Below are positions 6,716 to 15,335 of a DNA stretch of 64,000 bases, piece after piece. The stretch spans positions 62,001 to 126,000 of the forward strand of contig NZ_JBDPLZ010000009.1 in the NCBI RefSeq assembly GCF_039871655.1, in the 5' to 3' direction. Position numbers and translations under genes: made by a program. The first letter of the stretch is position 1; every line of letters begins with the position of its first letter. Below the pieces are notes generated by a model that did no database searches, was not told where the DNA came from, and saw only the letters and a program-made list of their open reading frames with translations. This DNA is from Actinocorallia sp039871655 (GTDB taxonomy: Bacteria; Actinomycetota; Actinomycetes; Streptosporangiales; Streptosporangiaceae).

Positions 6716-8832
6716 CCGAACCGAACATCGATCCGCTGCTTCCCGAGGACCCCCGCGTTCTCGGGGGATACCGCACGCTCGGCCGGCTCGGCGCCGGCGG
6801 CATGGGCGTCGTCTACCTGGGGCTCGGCCCGGACGGACGGCAGGTCGCCATCAAGGTGATCCGCCGGGAGTTCGCGGCGGACCCCGGATACCGTGCGAGG
6901 TTCGAGACGGAGGTCGCGAACGCCAGGCGGGTCGCGTCGTTCTGCACCGCCGCGGTGCTGGCGTACGGCGAGCAGGAGGGCATGCCGTTCCTGGTCACCG
7001 AGTTCGTCCAGGGCGTCTCCCTGAAGGAGTACGTCGAGAAGCACGGGGCGTTCCCCGCGGCGCAGCTGCGCGGCCTGGTCATCGGCATCGGCACGGCGCT
7101 GCTGGCCATCCACACCGCGCGGCTGGTCCACCGCGACCTCAAACCGCACAACGTGCTCCTGGCCGAGGACGGGCCGCGCGTCATCGACTTCGGCATCGCC
7201 AGGGCGACGGACTCGGCGAGCCAGCACACCGCCACGGGCGTGGTCGTCGGCAGCCCCGGCTGGATCGCGCCGGAGCAGCTCTTCGAGGGCAAGGTGTCCA
7301 CCGCCGGAGACATCTTCGCCTGGGGCAGCCTCGTCGCGTATGCCGCGACGGGAAGGCATCCGTACGGCACCGGCAACATGATGGTGCTGGCCGTCCGGGC
7401 ACAGCAGGGTGCACACGACCTTTCGGGCGTCCCCGGCGATCTGCTGCCCCTGGTGGAGGCGGCGCTCGACCCGGACCCGTCCCGGCGCCCCACGGGAGAG
7501 CAGATCCTCACCGAACTGATGGGCGTCGCGGCCGAGCAGGAGGCGCACACCCAGATCAGCTCGGTGTGGACGCCGGACTTCCTGCCCTCCTCGGGGCGGA
7601 CCTTCACCGGTCTGCGTGCGACGCAGCCGCCGCACCCGCAGGGCGGGACGCTGTCGCAGGGCGGGACGCTGCCGCCGGGCCGGACCTCGCCCCCGGCGCA
7701 GCAGCCTTCGGGCGCGACTTGGGTGACCACTCCCGGCTCCCCGCAGCAGCAGGGCTTCACAGCTTCGGTGGCGGCTCCGCTGCAGCCGGGCGCCTACCCG
7801 GGAGTCCAGCAGTCGGGGCACACCCCTCCGCCGTTTCCGTCCGCACCGCCGACCGGACGGCCTCAGACGGGCCGTAACCGCTGGATCGTCCCGGCCTCCT
7901 CGGTCGCGGCGGTCGCCCTGGTCGTCGGCCTGGGCGGTTATTTCGGCAGGGATCTGCTGGCGGAGGAGGCCCCCGCGACCCGGAATCCGGGCACCTTCGA
8001 CGCGCTTCCCCCCGGGGAGGAGAGCGGTTCGCTCGCCGTGCCGAAGGACGCGGCCAAGGCCGTGAACGACGCGCTGCCCACCGTGTCGGCGCTCTACAGC
8101 TACGACTACCGGAAGCCGGCTTCCTTCGCCGACCGTGACCTGCCCGTCCAGTCGTCCTTCCTCCAGCAGTGGACCCAGACGTATTGGCCGCCGGAGAACC
8201 TCAAAAACGCCAAGCTGGACAAACAGGCGGCGGTCCTCCAGCTCTCCTCGGCCGGCGTGATCTCCGCCTCCAGCGACCGGATCGAGGCTCTGGTCTCCGG
8301 AGAACGCAAGACGACCGCGGAGTACGGCCCGATCGAGGAGCCCGTCAAAGCGCGGGTACGGCTGGTCAAGGAAGGCGGGAGCTGGCTGGTCGGCGACGTC
8401 TCGAACGTGGGCGAGGACCAGGAGCCGGTCAAGGATCCGGGAGCGCTCTGGCCAGGGTCGTCCGGCCAGGCGCTGGCGCAGGCGGCGTCCGACTGCCTGG
8501 GCAAGTACCTGACGTTCACATATGAGGACAAGTCTCTCCACGCGAGCACCGTCCGGGGATGCCTGACCGACAAGGCGCTCACCGAGGATCTGCCCGCCTG
8601 GCAGAGCCAGGCCGTCCCGGGGATGACCTTCCACGGCACGATCCTGGACACCGCCGTCCAGACCGTCCCCGCCCCCTCCTCCGCGCCGACGCTGCTGCTG
8701 AGCACCAAGACGGTCAAGACTCCCGAAGTCGGATCCGGTGAGGTCTACGGGATCATCTGGCGGATGACCATGAAAGAGGTGAACGGCGTCTGGCGCGCCA
8801 CCAGTATCGAACGGTTGAACAAGTTCGAATGA
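6712..8832 (+). CDS. Membrane Ser/Thr protein kinase with external Mce-associated/NTF2-like domains
   Basis: 706 aa from GTG. Kinase domain about 15-280: glycine loop GAGGMG (27-32), ATP-binding Lys48, HRD 140-142 followed by LKPHN, DFG 159-161, and APEQ in the activation segment, so it should be active. A Pro/Gln-rich linker (about 300-388) leads to a transmembrane helix (390-411) and an external part. That part has no PASTA repeats; it looks like two tandem Mce-associated/NTF2-like units (SALYSYDYRKPASF ... GGSWLVGDVSNV; then LGKYLTFTYEDK ... NGVWRATSIERL). It overlaps both the DUF3558-like gene before it and the mycosin after it by 4 bases, which ties it to secretion or to envelope control. 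Confidence 0.9.
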   Translation: MTEPNIDPLLPEDPRVLGGYRTLGRLGAGGMGVVYLGLGPDGRQVAIKVIRREFAADPGYRARFETEVANARRVASFCTAAVLAYGEQEGMPFLVTEFVQGVSLKEYVEKHGAFPAAQLRGLVIGIGTALLAIHTARLVHRDLKPHNVLLAEDGPRVIDFGIARATDSASQHTATGVVVGSPGWIAPEQLFEGKVSTAGDIFAWGSLVAYAATGRHPYGTGNMMVLAVRAQQGAHDLSGVPGDLLPLVEAALDPDPSRRPTGEQILTELMGVAAEQEAHTQISSVWTPDFLPSSGRTFTGLRATQPPHPQGGTLSQGGTLPPGRTSPPAQQPSGATWVTTPGSPQQQGFTASVAAPLQPGAYPGVQQSGHTPPPFPSAPPTGRPQTGRNRWIVPASSVAAVALVVGLGGYFGRDLLAEEAPATRNPGTFDALPPGEESGSLAVPKDAAKAVNDALPTVSALYSYDYRKPASFADRDLPVQSSFLQQWTQTYWPPENLKNAKLDKQAAVLQLSSAGVISASSDRIEALVSGERKTTAEYGPIEEPVKARVRLVKEGGSWLVGDVSNVGEDQEPVKDPGALWPGSSGQALAQAASDCLGKYLTFTYEDKSLHASTVRGCLTDKALTEDLPAWQSQAVPGMTFHGTILDTAVQTVPAPSSAPTLLLSTKTVKTPEVGSGEVYGIIWRMTMKEVNGVWRATSIERLNKFE

Positions 8833-9983
8833 GATCCGGTGCGAGCCGGGCCGCAGCGGCGGCCGCGGCGATTCTGATGGTTGCGCTATGTCCGGTTCCC
8901 GCGCACGCGGCGGCACCGCAGAGATGTGATGTCGATCCCGGCAAGCAGGAGATGGGCGGGGAGCCCTGGGCGCAGCAGGTGCTCAACCTGAAGGCGGCGC
9001 ATCGGCTGACGAGCGGGCGCGGGGTCGTGGTGGCCGTCGTGGACAGCGGGGTGGACTTCGGGAACCCGCAGCTGAAAGGCCAGGCGGCGGGGGCCGTGGA
9101 CCTCACCGGGTCCGGGAACGACGACTGCGCGGCGCACGGCACGGGGATCGCGGGGATCATCGCGGCCCGTCAGACGCCGAAGGCCCCGTTCGTGGGGGTC
9201 GCTCCGGGCGCGCGGATCCTGTCGGTCAAAGTGGCCGAGGACGCCGAGAACAACTCCGATCTGCTGCTCGCCCGGGGGATCGTCAAGGCCGTCAGGCAGA
9301 AGGCGCGGGTCATCAACGTCTCCGCGCAGACGCCGACGGACAGCAAGCCGCTGCGCCAGGCCGTCGCGTACGCGCTGAAGAACGACGTGGTGGTCGTCGC
9401 CGCGGCGGGGAACGTCGACCCGAAGAACACCGGTACGGCCAGACCCGCCTACCCCGCGCAGTACGAGGGGGTCCTCTCGGTGGGGGCGGTGGACAGCACG
9501 GGCAACGTGACGGCGTTCTCCGACGTCGCGACGAGGGTCTCGGTCGTGGCGCCCGGAGTCGGGGTCACCAGTACGTGGCCCCGCTCGGGATGGTCGTTCA
9601 CCTACGAGGGCACCAGCTACGCCGCGCCGTTCGTCTCCGGGGTGGCCGCGCTGGTGCGGGCGGCGCATCCCGGACTGACCGCCCCGCAGGTCGTCCGGAG
9701 GATCGAGGCGACCGCGGACGGCAGCAGGGGGCTCGGCAGCGGGTACGGGATGGTCAACCCGTTGCAGGCCGTCAGCGCCCAGATCCCCGCGGTCCCGGTG
9801 ACCGCGGGCCCGCAGGCCGTGCAGATCCCCGCGGCGCCGGAGGAGGACCGGCGGCCCGAGAACATCGCGCTGGGCGTCATGGGCGCCGCGCTGGGGACGG
9901 CGGCCGTGGCGCTCGCCGTCGGAACGACGATGCCGCACGGCCGCCGTCGCCGCTGGGCTCCCGGAGGTCAGTCCGCCCGGTAG
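8829..9983 (+). CDS. mycP: Type VII secretion mycosin (subtilisin-like Ser protease), copy 1
   Basis: 384 aa. Signal peptide about 1-29, S8 peptidase domain with Asp72 (VVDSGVD), His103 (AHGTGIAG), oxyanion Asn195 (AAAGN) and Ser263 (GTSYAAPFVSG), then a Pro-rich stretch and a C-terminal transmembrane helix (about 345-368) with a basic end. This is the mycosin architecture: a periplasm-facing protease held at the ESX membrane complex. The ATG overlaps the kinase stop (ATGA). The 3' end overlaps the opposed eccC gene by 16 bases. Confidence 0.92.
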   Translation: MRSGASRAAAAAAAILMVALCPVPAHAAAPQRCDVDPGKQEMGGEPWAQQVLNLKAAHRLTSGRGVVVAVVDSGVDFGNPQLKGQAAGAVDLTGSGNDDCAAHGTGIAGIIAARQTPKAPFVGVAPGARILSVKVAEDAENNSDLLLARGIVKAVRQKARVINVSAQTPTDSKPLRQAVAYALKNDVVVVAAAGNVDPKNTGTARPAYPAQYEGVLSVGAVDSTGNVTAFSDVATRVSVVAPGVGVTSTWPRSGWSFTYEGTSYAAPFVSGVAALVRAAHPGLTAPQVVRRIEATADGSRGLGSGYGMVNPLQAVSAQIPAVPVTAGPQAVQIPAAPEEDRRPENIALGVMGAALGTAAVALAVGTTMPHGRRRRWAPGGQSAR

Positions 9984-12900
9984 GCGGTCTGGATCAGCCT
10001 GACGCCCGCGCGCCGGTCGACCAGCCGTCCCCGGCCGGGCGGAAGGGCCTCGGGGCGGACGTTGCCCAGCAGCGCGCCCTCGTCCCTGCTGCCCGACATG
10101 ATGAGGCCGGGGGAGTTCATCTCGCGGACGCGCTGCACGACCGGGTCGTACATGGCGCGGCCCGCGCCGCCGCCCGCGCGGGCGAGGATCAGGTGCAGGC
10201 CGATGTCGCGGGCCTGGGGCAGCAGTTCCACGATCGGGCTCAGCGGGTTGCTGGAGGTGGCGACCAGCTCGTAGTCGTCGATGACCACGAACAGGTCGGC
10301 GCCCGACCACCAGGAGCGCTCCCTGAGCTGGGTGGGGGTCAGGTCGGGCGGGGGAAGCCGGTTGATCAGCGCGCCGTGGATGCCCTTGAGCAGCGGCTCG
10401 GCCGCCGTCGAGGAGGCCGCGTAGCCGATCTGGTGCTCGGTGGCGGCCTCCTCCAGCATCGAACGCCGGTAGTCCAGGAAGATCAGCCTGGCCTCCTGGG
10501 GGGTGAACCGGCTGGTCAGGCCCTCCACGATGAGGCGCATCAGGTTGGACTTGCCGCATTCGGTGTCGCCGAAGACCAGGAAGTGCGGGTCGCTGGTGAA
10601 GTCGAGCAGGACGGGCGACAGGGAGTCCTCGTCGATCCCGATGGGGATCTTCCGTCCGGTGTCGGCGGGCAGCTCGGTGACCGCCAGCAGGGAGGGCAGC
10701 AGGCGGACCTTCGGCGCGGCGGCCCCCGTCCAGGAGGCCGAGACCCGGTCGACGAGGCCGGTGACGCCCTCGGACAGGTCGTCGGCGTTCCGCACTCCGT
10801 CCACGCGGGGCAGCGCGGTCAGGAAGTGCAGCCCTTCGCGGGTCAGTCCCCGTCCCGGCGCGTTCTCGGGGACGTTCGCGGCGAGCTTGCGGTCGACCTC
10901 GGACTCGTAGGGGTCGCCGAGGCGCAGTTCCAGGCGGGTGCCGAAGAGGTCGCGGATCGACATCCGGAACTCCGACCACTTGTGGGTGGCGGCGACGACG
11001 TGGATGCCGTAGCCGAGTCCGCGTGACGCCAGTTCGGTGATCACCTCTTCCAGCGCTTCATAGTCCTGGCGGAGGGTGAGCCAGCCGTCCACGACGAGGA
11101 AGACGTCGCCGAACGGGTCGTCGGCGAACTCGCCGGCGGCGCGTCTGCGGCGGTAGGAGTCCATGGAGTCGACGCCGAGCTCGGCGAAACGCCGCTCGCG
11201 CTGCTCCAGGAGGGTGGTGACCTCGGCGACGGTGCGGCGGACCCGGTCGGCGTCCAGGCGGGAGGCGACGCCGCCGACGTGAGGGAGCCCTGCGAGCTGG
11301 GCGAGGGAGCCGCCGCCGAAGTCCAGGCAGTAGAACTGCACTTCACGGGGTGTGTGCTGGAGCGCCAGCGAGCAGATGAGCGTGCGCAGCGCGGTGGACT
11401 TGCCGCTGCGCGGTGCTCCGGCGATGCCGACATGGCCCGCGGCGCCGGACAGGTCCAGCCAGAACGGGTCGCGGCGCTGGTCGAAGGGCCGGTCGACGAT
11501 ACCGACGGCGGCGTGCAGCGGGTGCCTGCTCTCCCTCGGGACGAGCCCGTCCAGGGTGGGCGGTTCGGCCAGCGGCGGCAACCAGATCTGGTGGGGGGCC
11601 GGTCCGAGCCCGTTCATCTGCTTGACGATGACGTCGAACAGGGTCTCCTGGGACTCCTTGCGGTCCTCCGTCCGGGGGGCCTCCTGGCGCTCCTCCTCCA
11701 CGAGGGGAACGTAGGAGGCGGTGTAGGGGACGATGCGGCGCACCTGGCCGGAGGACCCGGACGCGCCGGGGGAGGCCGAGACCTCCTCGGAGACGGGACC
11801 CGACACATACGCCGCGCGGAACCGCGTCATCTGCTCGGTGCCGACCTTCAGGTAGCCGTGGCCGGGAGCCTGGGGCAGTTCGTAGGCGTCGGGGACGCCC
11901 AGCACGACCCGCGATTCCATCGCCGAGAACGTACGCAGGCCGATCCGGTACGACAGGTGCGTGTCGAGGCCGCGCAGCTTTCCCTCTTCCAGCCGCTGCG
12001 ACGCCAGCAGCAGGTGGACGCCCAGCGAACGGCCGAGGCGCCCGATCATCACGAAGAGTTCGGCGAACTCCGGTTTGGCCGACAGCAGTTCGCTGAACTC
12101 GTCCAGAACGAGGAAGAGGGTGGGCAGCGGCTTCAGGTCCGCGCCCTGTTCCCGTGCCTTCTCGTAGTCGCGCAACGAGGCGTAGTTGCCCGCCGCGCGC
12201 AGGAGCTCCTGCCGCCGGACCATCTCGCCGTGCAGCGCGTCGTACATGCGGTCGACGAGGGGGAGTTCGTCTTCGAGGTTGGTGATGACGGCCGACACGT
12301 GGTGCAGCTTGTCCATGCCGAGGAACGTCGCGCCGCCTTTGAAGTCGACGAGCACGAAGTTCAGCACTTCGGAGGAGTGCGTCATCGCCAGGCCCAGCAC
12401 CAGGGTGCGCAGGAACTCCGACTTGCCGGCGCCGGTCGCGCCGATGCACAGGCCGTGCGGGCCGAAACCGCCCTGCGCGGCCTCCTTGATGTCGAGTTCG
12501 ACGGGGCGCCCGGACGGGTCGACCCCGACCGGGACGCGCAGCCTGCTGCGCGGGGGGCGCGGGCGCCAGGCCGAGGCGAGGTCCACCCGGTAGGGGTCGG
12601 CGACGCCGAACAGCTGGGTCAGCGTGGTCGAGCTGGCCAGCGCGTCCTCGGCGACCTCCTCGGCGGCGCTGGCGCGCAGCGGCGTGAGCTGCCGGGCGAG
12701 CGCCTCGGCCTGCGGGACGGACACCTGGTCGGGGACGCCGATGCGGGTGGGCGTCTCCCTGCCGGTGTGGTCGCGGGTGAGCATCGCCATCTGCCGGGGC
12801 GCGACCCGCAGCCGCAGCGTCAGGTCGTCGCTGATCGGCGGGAGCGCCTCGTCCAGGTCGAAGACCGTCACGCCCTCGATGCCCTCGGCCAGCTGGGTGT

Positions 12901-13873
12901 CGTAGGGCACGCCGCCGCCGTCGAGGACGACCACGTGGTAGGGCAGGTCCTCCAGGGACAGGCCGCGGCTGAACCGGGGACGGTTCTGGATCTCCAGCAG
13001 TTTCTCGAGGTCCGCCAGGTTCGTGGTGATGAGCCGGGCGGGGCCCGCGGCGTCCAGCTCGGTGGGGTGCAGCGCGTGGGGGAGCCACTTCGCCCAGTCC
13101 CAGGCGGCGAGCCGGTCGGGGGAGGCGCAGACGGAGATCCGGACGTCGTCGGGGGTGTGGAAGGCGGCCAGGTGCAGGAGCATCGAGCGGGTCAGGCCGC
13201 GGGCGGTGTGGTCGTCTCCGCCGGGCACGACCCGGGCGAAGGACCGCAGCGCCACCGCGACGGGCAGGTCGGGGACGGTGGAGTGGGTGCGGGTGAACCG
13301 GCCGAGCGCGCCGGCCGTCATCGGCTCCAGGTCCTCGACGGGCTTGCTGTCCGGGGGGATGAGCTCCAGGGCGAGCCGTTGCGGGCCGCGGGCGATGCGG
13401 ACGTTGACGAAGTCGTCGTCGTTGGGGCGGCGTTCCCACAGGCGGTCGCTCATCACCACGGTGGGCAGCGCCGACGGGTCGGGGCTGCCCCATTCCAGCG
13501 CGTCCCGCTGCTCCTTGGCGGCGGTGCGCACCCGGGATCTGACCTGGCCGAGGTAGCGCAGGTAGTCGCGGCGCTCGGCGTTGAGCTTCGTCTTGCGCTC
13601 GCCGCTGCCCCGGCCCATCTGGCCCAGCATCATGCCCATCATGGAGACGGCGAACAGGCCGCTGGCCACCCAGGTGAGGGGGCTGGATCCGGGCTGGGCG
13701 ACCATGAACACCATCGCGCCGGAACCGGCCATCATCGGCAGGTACATCAGCGCCTGGCGTCCGCCGTCGGATACCTGCTCAGGTATTTCCGGGGGAGATT
13801 CCAGAAGGATTTCCCCTCGTGGCATTTGAGGCGGTTTGCGACGTTCGCCACGGCGGACCAGCTTGGTGCCCAT
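9968..13873 (-). CDS. eccC: EccC, FtsK/SpoIIIE-type ATPase motor of type VII secretion
   Basis: About 1,301 aa as one polypeptide, i.e. the fused form of EccCa and EccCb. Two transmembrane helices near residues 35-85, then three FtsK-like ATPase domains with P-loops GATGAGKS (about 478), GAPRSGKS (about 818) and GDTECGKS (about 1103). Walker B is LVLDE in domain 1; domains 2 and 3 have VVDG and VIDD, so domain 1 is likely the main ATPase and the others bind substrate or nucleotide. I chose ATG at 13873 over an in-frame GTG at 13900 because GGGGGAAG lies 8 bases before it and MxxxxVRRxxRxPP is the normal start of the family. Divergent from eccD. Confidence 0.95.
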   Translation of the reverse strand: MGTKLVRRGERRKPPQMPRGEILLESPPEIPEQVSDGGRQALMYLPMMAGSGAMVFMVAQPGSSPLTWVASGLFAVSMMGMMLGQMGRGSGERKTKLNAERRDYLRYLGQVRSRVRTAAKEQRDALEWGSPDPSALPTVVMSDRLWERRPNDDDFVNVRIARGPQRLALELIPPDSKPVEDLEPMTAGALGRFTRTHSTVPDLPVAVALRSFARVVPGGDDHTARGLTRSMLLHLAAFHTPDDVRISVCASPDRLAAWDWAKWLPHALHPTELDAAGPARLITTNLADLEKLLEIQNRPRFSRGLSLEDLPYHVVVLDGGGVPYDTQLAEGIEGVTVFDLDEALPPISDDLTLRLRVAPRQMAMLTRDHTGRETPTRIGVPDQVSVPQAEALARQLTPLRASAAEEVAEDALASSTTLTQLFGVADPYRVDLASAWRPRPPRSRLRVPVGVDPSGRPVELDIKEAAQGGFGPHGLCIGATGAGKSEFLRTLVLGLAMTHSSEVLNFVLVDFKGGATFLGMDKLHHVSAVITNLEDELPLVDRMYDALHGEMVRRQELLRAAGNYASLRDYEKAREQGADLKPLPTLFLVLDEFSELLSAKPEFAELFVMIGRLGRSLGVHLLLASQRLEEGKLRGLDTHLSYRIGLRTFSAMESRVVLGVPDAYELPQAPGHGYLKVGTEQMTRFRAAYVSGPVSEEVSASPGASGSSGQVRRIVPYTASYVPLVEEERQEAPRTEDRKESQETLFDVIVKQMNGLGPAPHQIWLPPLAEPPTLDGLVPRESRHPLHAAVGIVDRPFDQRRDPFWLDLSGAAGHVGIAGAPRSGKSTALRTLICSLALQHTPREVQFYCLDFGGGSLAQLAGLPHVGGVASRLDADRVRRTVAEVTTLLEQRERRFAELGVDSMDSYRRRRAAGEFADDPFGDVFLVVDGWLTLRQDYEALEEVITELASRGLGYGIHVVAATHKWSEFRMSIRDLFGTRLELRLGDPYESEVDRKLAANVPENAPGRGLTREGLHFLTALPRVDGVRNADDLSEGVTGLVDRVSASWTGAAAPKVRLLPSLLAVTELPADTGRKIPIGIDEDSLSPVLLDFTSDPHFLVFGDTECGKSNLMRLIVEGLTSRFTPQEARLIFLDYRRSMLEEAATEHQIGYAASSTAAEPLLKGIHGALINRLPPPDLTPTQLRERSWWSGADLFVVIDDYELVATSSNPLSPIVELLPQARDIGLHLILARAGGGAGRAMYDPVVQRVREMNSPGLIMSGSRDEGALLGNVRPEALPPGRGRLVDRRAGVRLIQTAYRAD

Positions 13874-13917
13874 CGCTGTAACTTCCCCCTCGTCGTCCAC
13901 CTTTGGTATGAACGGTC

Positions 13918-13923
13918 ATCCTA
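13918..13923 (-). promoter_or_regulatory. Possible -10 box for eccC in the divergent eccC/eccD spacer
   Basis: TAGGAT on the minus strand, about 45 bases before the chosen eccC start. No convincing -35 hexamer is visible 16-19 bases further upstream. The 94-base spacer must serve both eccC and eccD. Confidence 0.3.
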
Positions 13924-13967
13924 GAGACCCGTGATCTTAATGAAGCCCCTGTGACTGGAGGAATCTG

Positions 13968-15335
13968 GTGGAGCTGTGCAGGATCACCGTCGCCGGTCCT
14001 GCCCGCCGTATCGACCTGTCCCTGCCTGCCGACGTACCGTTCGGCTCGCTACTTCCGGTCCTGATCCGTAATTCCGGCCCCGATCTGGCCAATTCCGGAC
14101 TGGCACACGGCGGATGGGTACTGCAACGGCTGGACGAGGCGCCGTTCGACCTCGGAATGACGCCCCAGCACGCCGGAGTCCAGGACGGAGAAGTGCTCTA
14201 CCTCCGGCCGCAGATGGCGCCGCTCCCCGAACCGGCCTTCGACGACGTCCCCGACGTCATCGCCACCGCCGTCAGGGAACGGCCGGACCGGTGGAGACCC
14301 GAACTGACCAGGATCACCGGCCTGGGCGCGGGCGCGTTCATCCTGGTCCTCGGCGCGTACCTCACCGTGACCCAGGGCGGCTCGTGGGCCCCCTACCTCG
14401 CCGGAGCGGTCACCGTTCTGCTCCTGGGCGGGGCGGCCGCGGCGTCCCGCGCCGGGGGAGACGCGGGCGCGGGCGGTGTGCTCGGCCACCTCGCTCTCCT
14501 GTACGGGTTCCTGGCCGGCTTCCTGAGCCCGGGATCCGGACTCGGCGCCGCCCAGCTGCTGGCGGGCAGCGCCGTCCTGCTGCTGGTCGCGGTCCTGGCC
14601 GGCTTCGCGGTGAGCGACGGCCTGTCAGTGTTCGCCGGATACGCCCTGGCAGGGCTGATCGGCGTGCTGGCCGGCGGCATCGGCCTGGGCTTCCCCGACC
14701 TCACCGGCGCGGGCGTCGCCGCGATCGTCATCGCCCCCACGCTGGCGCTCACCCCGCTCACCCCCGCCCTGGCCTTCCGGCTGTCGCGGGTGACGCTGCC
14801 GCCCGTCCCCACCAGCGCCGAGGACCTGCGCGCCGACAGCCTGATGGTGGACGGCCAGGCGGTGCTCAGCCGGACCGCCGTCGCCGACCGGATCGTCACC
14901 GGGGTCAACGCCGGGATCGGGCTGACCGCCGCCGTCGCGATGACCCTGCTGCTGTTCGGCGACGGCTGGTCCCCGCCGACCATGGCCGCGGTCGTCGCGC
15001 TGGCGCTGCTGCTGCGCGCCCGGGTCTTCGGCGGACGCGGCCAGCGGCTGTGGCTGATCGTCCCCGGCCTGGCCGGGCTCGCACTGCTGGTCGCCACCCT
15101 CAGCGCCGGACTGGACCCCGCGGTCTTCACCGGCGCGGCGCTGGCCCCGCTGGTCGTGACGGCCGCCGCGGTGATCGGCATCGGGCTGTGGCTGCCCGGC
15201 GCCCGCCCCTCCCCGGTGTGGGCGCGGATGCTCGACATCTTCGACCTCGCGCTGATCGTCAGCCTGATCCCGCTGGCCTTCGGCGTGGTCGGGCTGCTGG
15301 ACAAGGTGCGCGGCATGGCCGCGTCGGTGGGCTGA
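13968..15335 (+). CDS. eccD: EccD, polytopic membrane channel protein of type VII secretion
   Basis: 455 aa from GTG (ribosome binding site GGAGG). An N-terminal ubiquitin-like (YukD) domain (about 1-80, CRITVAGPARRIDLSLPA and the late LYLRP motif) is followed by a linker and about eleven hydrophobic helices from residue 112 to the end. EccD forms the membrane lining of the ESX complex together with EccB and EccC. It shares bases with the following eccB start (15335), so both are translated together. Confidence 0.93.
   Translation: MELCRITVAGPARRIDLSLPADVPFGSLLPVLIRNSGPDLANSGLAHGGWVLQRLDEAPFDLGMTPQHAGVQDGEVLYLRPQMAPLPEPAFDDVPDVIATAVRERPDRWRPELTRITGLGAGAFILVLGAYLTVTQGGSWAPYLAGAVTVLLLGGAAAASRAGGDAGAGGVLGHLALLYGFLAGFLSPGSGLGAAQLLAGSAVLLLVAVLAGFAVSDGLSVFAGYALAGLIGVLAGGIGLGFPDLTGAGVAAIVIAPTLALTPLTPALAFRLSRVTLPPVPTSAEDLRADSLMVDGQAVLSRTAVADRIVTGVNAGIGLTAAVAMTLLLFGDGWSPPTMAAVVALALLLRARVFGGRGQRLWLIVPGLAGLALLVATLSAGLDPAVFTGAALAPLVVTAAAVIGIGLWLPGARPSPVWARMLDIFDLALIVSLIPLAFGVVGLLDKVRGMAASVG

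Noticed and set aside
6622..8916. Long minus-strand open frame of 764 codons across the kinase gene
   Set aside because: It is the antisense shadow of a clearly recognised Ser/Thr kinase; high GC makes such open frames common, and its protein shows only repetitive Arg/Gly/Asp composition.
11279..13924. Plus-strand open frame of 881 codons opposite eccC
   Set aside because: Lies wholly antisense to eccC, which has three P-loops and a ribosome binding site; no family motif in the shadow frame.
14114..15334. Possible N-terminal extension of eccB through eccD
   Set aside because: The extension is Arg/Pro-rich and out of frame with eccD; the family start MLTRKDLVQAHR and the overlap with the eccD stop fix the true start.
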